Position numbers and translations under genes: made by a program
The notes under the pieces: model-generated
Told to the model about the DNA's origin: nothing
Database searches by the model: none
The model's input: the letters and a program-made list of their open reading frames with translations, nothing else
From: Priapulus caudatus
Lineage: Eukaryota > Priapulida > Priapulimorpha > Priapulimorphida > Priapulidae
Length of the DNA stretch: 28,265 nucleotides
Direction: 5' to 3'
Assembly: GCF_000485595.1 (NCBI RefSeq)
Contig: NW_014578864.1
Location: forward strand, 1-28,265
Part shown: in pieces, positions 10,334 through 19,647 of the stretch
Layout: each line of letters starts with the position of its first letter
Position numbering within the stretch: the stretch's first letter is position 1

Positions 10334-10607
10334 TTTGTTTTTAGAAAAATAACTGGTTTGGAGTAATAATTAAAAAAAATTCACTTGATATTCTTAAGAA
10401 CGATTATAAATGGCTTTAAAAAGATAACCAACAAAGAAATTCAAATCTAACTTTTCTTTTCTGTTTTTAATTTAGAAGAACGCTTTTTTCCAAAACGCTA
10501 TAAATCCATACATTCGTTTTTTCCCAAAATGCTACGTATCAATTTTGATATAAAACTGGCTTATTTACATGCATAATTTGTAAGAGGGCAGTTATTCACA
10601 GTCATGA

Positions 10608-10823
10608 TTAGTCCTCATTACTGCTGCGGGGGTCATTCCCAATATTTCCCTCTGAGAAGGCAGCTTCGTAGAAATTAAGGACAGCTTGATTGGCACCGAT
10701 TTCAGCCAGCAAGGATCGAACGTCGGTTTTTTTGGCATCCTTCACAGTGCTTTGACTTGGAAATTCAGTGGGTTTGAAATCTGGCCATTTTTTGCCACGT
10801 TTTAGTAAACTATGGTAGCAGTA
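10608..10823 (-). pseudogene. Distal half of the reading frame split by the Tigger element
   Basis: This minus-strand frame (about 72 codons, stop at 10608-10610) begins at the TA that flanks the transposon and continues, in the same phase, the frame that is cut off at 15384. The residues after the junction (YCYHSLLKRGKKWPDF onwards) do not match a family I can name. The upstream half contains BEL/Pao sequence, so this may be the rest of that element or an unrelated exon fused to it. Confidence 0.5.
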
Positions 10824-10853
10824 GGGGAGGGCGGGGCAAGAGGGCACCCTTAA
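10824..10853 (+). repeat. Left terminal inverted repeat of the Tigger element
   Basis: Starts ggggagggcggggcaagag and pairs with 15352-15381. A TA dinucleotide lies immediately outside at 10822-10823. Confidence 0.9.
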
Positions 10854-11007
10854 CTTTTGAATCAGTATTCCTTAGTAGCTGAAAGTAGGAGGGCAATGGT
10901 GAGTGTTGCAGTATAAACTGTGGCACTGTAACTACGGCCTGTATGGAGGTTGAGTGAGTCTTGCCATTCATTCTGGATATCTAGCGACAAGAACATTTTT
11001 TGTTGAA

Positions 11008-11046
11008 GGGTGCCGTTTTGTACACTAGTCGTACAAAACGGCACCC
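11008..11046. repeat. Perfect 16-bp palindrome arms, subterminal in Tigger
   Basis: gggtgccgttttgtac (11008-11023) is followed by a 7-base loop and its exact complement (11031-11046). The arm contains the gccgtttt/aaaacggc motif that also occurs at 14963-14985 and 15341-15351 near the other end, so it probably belongs to the transposase-binding or end-recognition region. Confidence 0.85.
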
Positions 11047-11131
11047 GGTATTGGGGCAAATCGGCCCCCCCCCCATAAAAGTGAAAGGAACGTCCTTGTT
11101 TTGTATTATACAAAGAAATTTATTTGTTAGA

Positions 11132-11310
11132 ACACCGAAATTAACATCTGTCGAAGAACCAACAACAATTTTGAACATAACATCAAGCTTTGGGGTAGTC
11201 ATGTAGATCCCCGGCAGAGACACCGAAATTAACATCTGTGGAAGAACCAACAACAATTTTGAACATAAAACTCCAAGCTTTGGGGTAGTCACGGAGATCC
11301 CCGGTGGAGA
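11132..11310 (+). repeat. Tandem duplication, ~88-91 bp x 2, inside Tigger
   Basis: acaccgaaattaacatctgt begins at 11132 and again at 11220. The copies stay aligned through ccaacaacaattttgaacata, aagctttggggtagtc and gatccccgg, with few differences. The duplication lies downstream of the transposase stop codon. Confidence 0.9.
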
Positions 11311-11553
11311 CCGAACGGAACACGAATCGCCCTGTTTGTGACAGCGACAGTTGCACAGTGTGCAGCGACCCTACAACACAAAGAGACATACTAGACAGCT
11401 GACGGAATACGTCAGGGACCTGACTTTGTCCATGATTACAAACTTGAACAATTTAAGGTCGGACGATTGAGACGTCTTAGGGTGCATAATCCACTACGGT
11501 ACCCGTACCGGTACTTGCCATTCCCTCAGGGAAATGACTAGCCTATCAGACGA

Positions 11554-14131
11554 TTAAGCACAAATGTCACATATCCAACTATAGGTGTCGTTATCCACCC
11601 CAGCACATTCGGTATGTGCCCACAATTTGCAAGAACCCTGGCACTGTATCCAAGGATCTCCCGGGATTTCTTTCTCTCCACAGAAAAAACATTCAGTATC
11701 ATCAGCACCCTGGTCATTTGATAGTTGCTGCAGTAGCTTCCTCTTTACAGGTTTCGTGCCTTTAACTGGTTTCTTCCCACCTGACTTTGGGATTCTCTTG
11801 GTCTTCTCAACTGTCTGTTGCTGTGACTTCCCTGTCTTCAGCTTCTTGGCTGATTTCAACTTGCGTTGGTACGGACTAGCTGTGATGTGTTCTGCGCTGC
11901 GTTTTCTGCTGGGAGCTTTAGCCTTTTTCTTTTCTGCCTCTTTTGCTTGAGGAAGTGGGGAGATAACAAATGGGGAAATATAACCATCACTGGCATCTGA
12001 GTTCTCGGTGAAGGAAGCATTGAATATCTTTGATCTACGGTCAACAACCCTAGAAACCTTATTATGATCACGTGCAGGCAGGGGGTTATGGTCCTCTGTT
12101 GTAACTGATAAAGTGCGGGGAAGTTTCTCTGGCGGCGGGCGGCCCAAGGCAGCTGGTACAGAGGTGCAGGGAAGTGTCTCTGGCGGAGGACGGCCCAATG
12201 CAGCTGGTGCAGAGGTGCAGGGAAGTGTCTCTGGCGGAGGACGGCCCAAGGCAGCTGGTGCAGAGGTGCAGGGAAGTGTCTCTGGCGGAGGACGGCCCAA
12301 GGCAGCTGGTGCAGATGTGCGGGGAAGTGTCTCTGGCGGAGGACGGCCCAAGGCAGCTGGTGCAGAGGTGCGGGGAAGTGTCTTTGGTGGAGGACGGCCC
12401 AAGGCAGCTGGTGCAGAGGTGCGGGGAAGTGTCTTTGGTGGAGGAGCGCGGCCCACGGCAGCTGGTGCAGGAGGGTTGTGGACTGTCTCTGGTGGATTAG
12501 CACGGCCCAAGGCAGGTGGTGCAGGAGTGCAAACTGCCAAAAAATAATGTTTTCTTAAGGAAATAAATAAGAAACCTCCTCTTATTGTTGTAAGAAAGTG
12601 TACATGTACTAAGAACATATTAAACATGCAGTGCAAAAAGAGCAAGATATCGATCAAAATGAGCAAAATATTATATACCATTAATGGGTGGCAGTGCTGG
12701 TGGTTCATTTGCTGCAGACTGTAGCTCATTGACTGTCTCACACTTACCGTGGGTCTCTGGTACCTCTAGCTGATCAGGGACATCTGGTATCTCTGGCTGC
12801 TGATCGGGGGCGCCTTCTATCTCAGGCTGCTGATCGGCGTCGTCTGGTATCTCGGGCTGCTGATTGGGGGCCTCTGGTATCTGAGGCTGTGGTTGCTGAT
12901 CACGATAAACATCTGTAGCATCTGCAGGGGCAAACTCGTAGTCTTGGAAAATGTCCCTGTTAAGAGGAAAAATCCCTGTTTTCCTGAACCCATTTCTAGC
13001 AGTCAGGGCTGTTGCAGATTTCAAATAAGCTTCAGTGAATAGTGCAGCCACCTGGTATATTGTAACACAACGGCCTGGGTGGTCCCTTAGCCATCGTTCA
13101 ACTTCCTGCGTGTAGAAAGTTGAGAGCGGACGCATGAATGATACGTCTAATGGCTGGAGTTTATGGCTGGTGTGAGGTGGTATTGAAACAATGTAAACCC
13201 CATTAGCTCGTGCGAGGTCTATAACCTCAAGATTCTGTGTATGCGTAGCGTGTCCGTCCAGGATCAGAAGAACTTTATTTTCCACAGTGGCACCTGACTG
13301 CTGAATGAAATGTCTGAACCATCTCACAAATATGTCGACCTGCATCCACCCGCTCTTATGGTATGCTGCAACGGCACCAGGAGGTGCTGCGTCCATTAAC
13401 TGCCGATTCTCTCTGACTCTTGGGAAGATGAACAATGGTGGAATGAACTGACCTGTAGCACTCATACAGATCTCGGTGGTGGTCAATGTCCCCCTCTCAG
13501 CCGACGTACGATTGCCAACTTGCCGGCGACCTCTTAATGCCAGAACTGAAGACGGAGTGTTTGGAACAGTAGTAACACCAGTTTCATCACAATTATAGAT
13601 GTTTGAGGGAAGAAACTGATGCTCTTGACACACTGCTTCCAGAATGTCGAAGAAGCGGCCAACTGCATCTCTGTTAAACCCATTTGCACGTGCTGCTGAG
13701 GTATTTTCTGGTTTGCGTAAGGACAGTTCCTGATGACGCTGGAGAAAGTTTGTCATCCAATCCTTTCCTGCTATTTCATTCTTAAAGCAGTGATTAATTT
13801 CATTTCTTTCTGCTATCTGGTATGCCAACGAACGAAGCTCTTTGGTTCCGATGCCAAACATTCTTTCTTCCATCAGGACTACATAGCGCACAAGATCACT
13901 TTCCATTTCTGGTGTCAAAACAGTTTCATATCGACCAAGGACCTTACTTGCCCCCTTAGCCTTTTTGTTCGTATCATGCACTCGACGTTTCAGTGTCGTT
14001 TTAGGCACATTGAACTGTCTGGATGCTCGTTTCAGCCCCATTTCTTTACTACGGACAGCCGTTATTGCCTGTTCCATGGACACCGTGTCCCATGAGTTTC
14101 TGGTGGATTTTCGCTTGTATTCTCGTGGCAT
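11554..14131 (-). CDS. Tigger/pogo-type transposase with C-terminal PHD finger (two exons)
   Basis: Cut-and-paste transposase of the pogo/Tigger branch, acting in the nucleus. Exon 1 is 14131-12679 and exon 2 is 12533-11554. The 145-base intron (donor GTATAT, acceptor TTGGCAG) joins AAT-G to TT-TGC in frame, giving a predicted 810 residues. Residues ~10-55 form a psq-type HTH, ~65-140 a CENPB-like HTH, and ~170-400 the DDE domain with D182 (CDETG), D292 (LDGHATHT) and D329 (HKLQPLD), a DD36D spacing, all present. Acidic Pro/Gln repeats follow (~410-460). Exon 2 adds eight ~17-residue Pro-rich repeats, a Lys-rich likely nuclear-localisation segment, and a final 46-residue C4HC3 PHD finger (C-x2-C-x12-C-x3-C-x4-H-x2-C-x11-C-x2-C) with all eight ligands. 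An acceptor-like TTCATTACAG directly abuts the ATG, so a 5' untranslated exon is likely. PHD fingers commonly read histone H3 tails; that role here is inference. Confidence 0.92.
12113..12533 (-). repeat. 51-bp coding repeat array (Pro-rich 17-residue units)
   Basis: Within exon 2 of the transposase, eight units of the form GRPPPETLPRTSAPAAL follow one another. The middle five or six are nearly identical at DNA level and the outer ones diverged, as expected of slippage or unequal-exchange growth from the centre. The phase is kept in all units. The frames on the other strand in this interval are shadows. Confidence 0.92.
12534..12678 (-). other. Intron of the Tigger-PHD gene
   Basis: On the minus strand it starts GTATAT and ends TTTTTTGGCAG, with an AT-rich interior. 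Its removal keeps frame between the transposase domain and the PHD exon. Unspliced RNA would stop two codons past the donor, giving a 486-residue transposase without the PHD tail, so intron retention would make a shorter isoform. Confidence 0.85.
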
Positions 14132-14332
14132 CTGTAATGAAGAAGGACGATTCGTTATTACCCTTTCAGTCCTAACACATGAATAATCCTAGGGCTAGGC
14201 ACACCTACAATGGCAGACTTTACTAATATAGTGCTACCATCTGCCATTAGGGGCCTCACCTGGTTACCGGTCCTTTGTACACAGATTAACTGCTTTATGC
14301 ATTAGAATAGGACTGGCTATTACTTGGTTAAT

Positions 14333-14382
14333 CAGATTAGGATTGAGTTTAGGGTTAGGTTTAGGATTAGCGTTAGGATTAG
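14333..14382 (+). repeat. Short degenerate TTAGG-like tract inside Tigger
   Basis: Variants of gattagg, tttaggg, gttagg and gcgttagg repeat for about 50 bases. It resembles the telomere-like repeat at 6.3-6.7 kb but is short and degenerate. Confidence 0.7.
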
Positions 14383-14525
14383 AACAACCACTGTCATTAA
14401 CCAAAATGACCCACAACTTGTTAGTAAAAAGATGATGAAAAATGAGCGTGCCAGCAAGTCAGGTGGGGAAAAACCCAGCCGCCACATGATGGCAGAGATA
14501 ACAACAAAGTACATGACTGACTTCA

Positions 14526-14612
14526 TGACGTCAGAAATTTCCTCATGACAATGAAATTACGTCACGGTGACTCGTAATGGCGCAATGATTTCACAACGTC
14601 ACAGATGACGTC
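14526..14612. promoter_or_regulatory. Cluster of four CRE/ATF-like sites upstream of the transposase
   Basis: TGACGTCA occurs at 14526-14533, TTACGTCA at 14557-14564, aACGTCA at about 14595-14601 and TGACGTCC at 14605-14612. Four ACGTCA-type sites in under 90 bases is far denser than expected in this AT-rich DNA. They lie about 400-480 bases upstream of the transposase ATG, before the putative leader intron, so they may form the element's promoter. Confidence 0.55.
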
Positions 14613-14934
14613 CTTTGAATGGCTGCAGAAAGCCGAGCTTGGAAAAATGGTAATAAAGTCAGGATTGCGGCCACCAGGGGTACTATATTTTTGCGATCCC
14701 GTTTTGAAATCAATCCTATGGCGTCCTAGATTTAATATGCCATCTCAATTTTCATGTTTTCTTAAGAAATGAAAGATTCCCTCGATATTTTGACACAGCC
14801 ATGCATTGGATGTAGTGACTAGGACCGCTAGGGGGGTGACACCTAACGGCAACATGATATACTAACCGAGGTTTGGTAAAGTCCCTCATTGAATTTCAAT
14901 GCCAAAACTACATTGGAAACCAATTCACGACAAA

Positions 14935-15014
14935 GGGGCAAGACGGCACCCCCTGCTGGGGGAAAACGGTACTGGGTGCCGTTTTGCCTCAGCGAGGGGA
15001 TGCCGTCTTGCCCC
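14935..15014. repeat. Nested inverted repeat carrying the Tigger end motif
   Basis: ggggcaagacggca (14935-14948) is exactly complemented by tgccgtcttgcccc (15001-15014). Inside it, aaaacggta.. (14963) faces ..gtgccgtttt (14976-14985). The outer arm equals the core of the terminal repeats, so this is a second, internal copy of the end, about 370 bases from the right terminus. Confidence 0.9.
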
Positions 15015-15351
15015 TTGGGTATTAGTGTAGAAAAATATCGGGCAGCAGAAAAACACAATGCAGAAGTAACGAATAAGGGCTTTCATGTGGAGGCACTCGA
15101 GCATGGTTGTGCACACGTGACATATCATCGGCATCTACATTGCCTCTAGGGTGCAGTGCACAGTACAGCATCTTTCTTACCTTTTAGTGAAACTCACCTT
15201 TTTGAATATCTGTGAAGAAACGGGAACAGTGATCTCTTCAAAATGTCTGCCATTCATGTGAAACTAGTTGGTCACGTGCCCCATTAGTACGCAACACATA
15301 TGCTAGGTGGGGCCACCTCTAAGTGGTCGATTTGACAGTGTGCCGTTTTAC

Positions 15352-15381
15352 CTAGGGGTACCGTCTTGCCCCGCCGTCCCC
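15352..15381 (-). repeat. Right terminal inverted repeat of the Tigger element
   Basis: The complement starts ggggacggcggggcaagacgg and matches 10824-10853. The flanking TA is at 15382-15383. Confidence 0.9.
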
Positions 15382-15383
15382 TA

Positions 15384-15695
15384 TTCGCCCGCATAGGTGG
15401 TTTTGAATCCAACATGGTCGTTTTTCATATCGGGCATCCGTGCTTCGCTAATTTTGAAAGACTTCTTTGTCTCTTCACAAATTTCTTTGTGGCAGCCTTG
15501 AAGTGCATTGAATGCATCATCTGCTGGGTTCGATTGCGAGTCCACATATCTCCACCGTTGTACATCTGATCCCTCTCGAATCACAGCTATACGGTTAGCG
15601 ACAAATGTATGAAAACGAGCAGTCTCATTAGAAAGATATCTGATTACAGACATACTATCGGTCCAGACGGTGCTATTTATGCTGATGTAATTACT
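15384..15695 (-). pseudogene. BEL/Pao retrotransposon polyprotein fragment (RNase H region), interrupted
   Basis: The minus-strand frame reads STVWTDSMSVIRYLSNETARF, then HTFVANRIAVIREGSD and WRYVDSQSNPADDA. This is the conserved end of the BEL/Pao RNase H-like domain before the integrase, including the WTDS catalytic aspartate context. After NPADDA the sequence (FNALQGCHKEICEETKK onwards) no longer matches the family, so a fusion or deletion lies there. The frame then runs straight into the Tigger right end and resumes at 10823 on the other side. The upstream reverse transcriptase is not found in the window. Confidence 0.8.
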
Positions 15696-15878
15696 GTAAA
15701 TATAATTATGTTAATTATGTTGAGCTATCTGTTCAATATATTGAAACCTTTTGATACAGATCAAATAGTTTTAGTGCTTTGTATTGTTATGTTTACAATG
15801 TGTCACCCTAAACAACAAATAAATTTGTTATGTTTGTTGGTTAAAAAATAGTTTGTCTACTCTTTATGCAAAAAACAT

Positions 15879-16647
15879 TTATGCATTTACTGGGACAATA
15901 CATGTGCGGAAATTACACAGGAAAAAACACACAGAAATGATTGCATCTGCTAATTCTGACTCTGTATTATTTAAGGTGGTTTTTAGGATTTTGTACGTCT
16001 TCGCAAGTCCTATGATTCTCTCAACGTGGACACGCTTACTTGCAATTTTTCTGTCCTTTGTAACACTTTTGGCTGACATTCTGTTATGATGATATAGAAA
16101 GTTTATCCATATGACAAACACATTTGTTACTTCCTTTTTATTAATTTCAAAAAGCATAGACAGCTCAAAATTTGTTTGTGCCAGGCGTAGTTTTACAATG
16201 TTAAAAATAACTGATCTTCAGGGGCGAGAGAGGGTGACACACCATAATAATAGTTGAGTGCATTAGTCTCTCCTAGAGCCCTGAACAGCAAAATAAAATT
16301 GCCGTATGTTTCCAAACCAGTATATTAATGAAGGCGTTGTGGATGAAATGCAAAATTTGATGCTGTCATTCCTCCGCTTGATTTTGTTTGTGTAGATGCA
16401 TCTTGAGACAATATTTCTGTAGGACGTCCACCACCTGAAAGGTCTGCCTTTTCATCGTGACATTTGATGTCCACCTCAGCTCCAATTTCCTGCCATGCAT
16501 GAAGACTTTCTTTAAGTCGAATATCTTCTAAGTTCGATCTTCTTCTGGCCCGCTATTTCTGTTTCAGTGCTGAGTCAGTCATTGTTTTCCAAACCAAAAT
16601 GTGTGGGACAGCACCTGGTTTGAGGATTTTATTAATAGTGGCACCCT
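15879..16647 (-). pseudogene. Internally deleted THAP/Harbinger-type (DDE_Tnp_4) transposase gene
   Basis: Two minus-strand exons remain. Exon 16647-16325 (acceptor TTTTTCAG) translates to a post-THAP linker: GATINKILKPGAVPHILVW, an Arg-rich RARRRSNLED, then an acidic and Ser/Thr-rich stretch. It has one in-frame TAG at 16553-16555 and ends at a TAA (16325-16327). Exon 16080-15879 (acceptor AACAG at 16081-16085) encodes a DDE_Tnp_4 C-terminus: IASKRVHVERIIGLAKTYKIL and ISVCFFLCNFRTCIVP. The GAVP-type linker and this ending occur in THAP-domain transposases of the Harbinger-like group. The THAP domain itself and most of the catalytic core are absent, and only about 240 bases separate the two pieces. 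The catalytic aspartates are not present. The family call on the terminal exon is strong; joining it with the linker is inference from order and spacing. Confidence 0.75.
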
Positions 16648-16659
16648 CTGAAAAATAAT

Positions 16660-18330
16660 TTCACATTTAATAACAATTGCACAATCATAAACAATATGCA
16701 TTTTTTATTTGCACATGTAAAGTCCTCTTTAATCTAGACGAGGGCCTGGATGCATATGTCTGCAGTATTTAAAATGATATGTGGTACATGGTACGTGACA
16801 CATTTGTGTATGCTCTAGTTTGAGCCTTAAATAAAATTTAAGTGTTATTTAAATGTAATTGTGTCATTTAAATTTAAATGTCATTTACATCTACTTGCGG
16901 TGTTATTAGTCATTGCGTTGTGTTATTAGTAGTTAGTGAGATCACGTAAAGACACTACTTGGTGTAGATTACTATGTGGCTACAACGGCGAGTATAAGTG
17001 TAAGCCGCAAGAAACATAGGAAGTAGAAGAGAGAAAAGTGAAGTTTTTTCTAAGGGAAGACTTATAAGAAGGGCTTCAAACAGGCGTAACTGGGCGTAAC
17101 TACACTTGCCCAGTGGTCATTTATTCTTTGTGAAAAGGAGAGCGCCTAATCGTTTTGGCACTCTGATTTGAAGTACACGGGCAGTGGGGATTTATGAGAC
17201 AGGAGAAGGCCGCACGGTGCGCTTTAGCTAAAGTTATGATGAGGGGCGGACGTGATGTGGGGGCCGGAATGTTTCTGGGGAATGCGCCAAACGTTTTATT
17301 GGTCGCCTTCCCCGTCGCGTCGTCATGACTGACTGTTGCTCTCTCGCGCATGTGCTGTGGTGCTCCGACGTCGCGACTAGTCAGAGACATGTGCTGTGGT
17401 GAACCACTTATACTGCTCCGCTTTCCAACGTCACAGACATGCGCTGTAAGAGCCAGTCATGATGCTGCGTTCACTGGTCGTGCGCAGTGCTCTCTATCTA
17501 TTTAAAAACTACTACGCTATTTAAATCCGCCGTGCTATTTAAATCTCGCGCACTCCGTAAACTACCACGCTCTGTTACACTGCATTAGCACCATATATAC
17601 CGAATGACACTGGATATAACCAAAACAAAAACCCTGCAAGAGCAGAATGAAAACACAAATTAATACAAAGTCATCTTTTCTGGCAACACAAATATCTCAT
17701 TTAATTACTTTACAGAAATAATACGGTTCACTCCAAGCCTCATATCATAGACTACACAAATAATCACAACACTAATCTATCAAACATCTGATCATGAAGA
17801 TAATATAGTAAGTTTTTGCAACAATTCCCTTCCATCAAAGTGGCAAAGAAAGCACATAAAACTTGATTGCCCCAACTAAATACTCTGTATACATGTACAT
17901 CCTCTGCTACATAACATCTTTATGCAGACAAATTTTTAGTAGAACGTAACAGTTGTATAAACGGTGGTAACTTATAGATTTATTGTAAACCCGGATAAAA
18001 CAATACACATACCAGTCAGCTGCCGGGTGACGTCTCTCCCGTTCTACCCAAACCCCTGCCCTTTTATCTGCCTCTCTCGTCATCGACCTGTTTCTACGCT
18101 TATTGTCAAGGTTTGTTGCCCCTTGACCGGTTGCCCGTATATACCGTCATTAAGGCGTCCCTTAATGATGGCTGGTTGACAATTTTAGCTCTGTTCTTGG
18201 GTAGAGTCGAGGCCGTTGTACCCCTCGTCCGGTCGTGAGAATCGTCCGTACCTCCCTTAATGACCATATCGGCCATACCGTCCGTCACGTTAATTTATAT
18301 GCCTAAGTAGGCAGTTAATGTCTGGTGGGG
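16660..18330. other. No gene recognised
   Basis: AT-rich at 16660-16900 and 17560-18000, more mixed between. Short repeated phrases such as catgtgctgtggtg (17348 and 17389) and ctatttaaatc (17517 and 17536) are visible, plus a small hairpin at 18148-18167 (cattaagg/ccttaatg). No frame has a recognisable motif. Confidence 0.5.
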
Positions 18331-18337
18331 CCATCCG

Positions 18338-19264
18338 TCAGTCGTCCCTGAACGATTGTATGTGCTTTCTCTCTCTAACGTTCTCACGGTACAACATTTC
18401 TCTACTACATGAGTTCTCATGTGTTTCTTCGTACTCGGGCTGGAGAAGGTCTAAGAAGAGTTCTTTCTTAGAAGGCTCCTCTCTCAGTTTCCTGAGAGTA
18501 CTATCCGAGTCACTTAATACTCGTCCGAATAAATCTTTATCTCGAGTTAGGACGCTGAATGGGTCTTGTGTGCAGGCTCTAATCTCCGAAAGAACATCCT
18601 TGGCAACACTGATGCCCTGGATATGATCTAGCTAACTCTCTGCTGAAGTGTAAAAATATTGCATCCATGGGCCAGTCAACATTTTCCACAGGATTCCAAG
18701 GACTTTGATCTCTGCTACTGCTGTAGGGTCTTCAACGTCTTTCTTTATAGAAGACTGCAGGCCACCACATGACACTGTTCCTGTCTTGAAAATCTCAAGA
18801 AGGTGTCATAGTATTCAATTAATTTTCCCTAAAATATGAAAGAGCACATGCAGCCTATTGGCACGATACCGAGGTATTATCCCGCATGGCACTCGTTCAT
18901 CGTCCAGAAAAACCTTGAATCCTTTCGGATCTTTTTATCGAAATTTATTTACTTGCAGGACGATGTTACCTGCAATGCAATCGTTACCGAATAGCTTTCC
19001 CTTGCTGGGTTTCATTGCTTTGAGGGCAGAGCGACAAGAACTAGCGATGATATCCAGTGGATGCGGATGGCAGTTAAACCCATTTAATGTTTTCCCCACA
19101 TTTCACCAAGCTTTCTAATTGTTGCACGATTTACCACGACTCGATCTGTCATCGAGTTAGATATATTCCCAATAATAGTTGAACGAGAGTGCTGATAGTC
19201 AGCCTGATGAAAATCTGAGTACACCATAGCAAGATGGTCAACAGAATCACAGACATTATAAGTT
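18338..19264 (-). pseudogene. Decayed transposase-like ORF of unassigned family
   Basis: The minus strand gives about 300 protein-like codons broken by TAA at 18935-18937, a frame change near 18795-18815 and TAG at 18632-18634, ending at TGA 18338-18340. Segments in order: VDHLAMVYSDFHQADYQHSR, NISNSMTDRVVVNRATIRKL, GFNCHPHPLDIIASSCRSAL, GKLFGNDCIAGNIVLQVNKF, DPKGFKVFLDDERVPCGIIP, RYRANRLHVLFHILG, TGTVSCGGLQSSIKKDVEDP, EIKVLGILWKMLTGPWMQYF and TRDKDLFGRVLSDSDSTLRK. Composition and the clean resumption of frame after each lesion argue for real ancestral coding. I associate this block with uncharacterised, high-copy proteins of marine invertebrates, but that is memory and I give no family name. 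Open frames on the + strand here are shadows. Confidence 0.65.
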
Positions 19265-19647
19265 ATGTAATATTATTACACAGATATTATTATATAATAT
19301 ATTCACAGTTATTATAAATGTGGTGTACATATCTGTTTTCATTTGTGATCAAGTCAAGAACATGAAATATTAACCTGAAAAGCCAGCAACTACATCAGTT
19401 GGTATTTTCGCAGCCAGTCCTATCTATTGAGTGTCACTATATTTACCACGATGATAATCCAAGTTTAGCGCGGACTATTTGACAATGTTAGCACGAGTGC
19501 GTGCACTCATGTTTCGCAGGCGTGCGTTTTGATTGTTCGAACGAGTATACTTGTGTTTCGCTTGGTAACGTGTTAAACGAGATTCAAACTATGTTATTGC
19601 TATTTTTGTGGCAATAACTTGAATATTTAATAATTATCTGTTTGCAG

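Larger units (their letters stand above)
10824..15381 (-). mobile_element. Complete pogo/Tigger-type DNA transposon (4,558 bp)
   Basis: The ends are inverted repeats that both start ggggacggcggggcaaga-like (26 of 30 positions match, counting the flanking TA). A TA sits on each side (10822-10823 and 15382-15383), the target duplication of the Tc1/mariner-pogo superfamily. Between them lies an intact pogo/Tigger transposase gene on the minus strand, 5'-to-3' from 14131 to 11554. The boundaries are confirmed by the host sequence: deleting the element plus one TA joins two minus-strand frames in the same phase (a Tyr codon spans the junction). Subterminal regions hold further copies of the end motif (11008-11060 and 14935-15014). 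The ends have diverged at four positions, so it need not be very recent, but the gene has no stop or frameshift. Confidence 0.93.

Noticed and set aside
12113-12547. Plus-strand Gly-rich repeat protein (GSVSGGGRPKAAGAEVQ units)
   Set aside because: It is the shadow of the 51-bp repeats in exon 2 of the minus-strand transposase, where splicing and the PHD domain fix the true frame.
11950-12741. Extending exon 2 of the transposase upstream to an ATG at 12741
   Set aside because: 12534-12741 on the minus strand contains the end of exon 1 and the intron in a different phase. The acceptor at 12534-12535 gives an in-frame join to the transposase, so the upstream ATG is not needed.
15527-15545. tRNA B-box-like GGGTTCGATTGCGAGTCC
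   Set aside because: It lies inside the BEL/Pao coding segment on the other strand, and no A box or cloverleaf arms are present at the right distance.
18858-19118. Plus-strand open frame of 86 codons
   Set aside because: The minus strand of the same interval reads as a coherent decayed protein with motifs. The plus frame has none.
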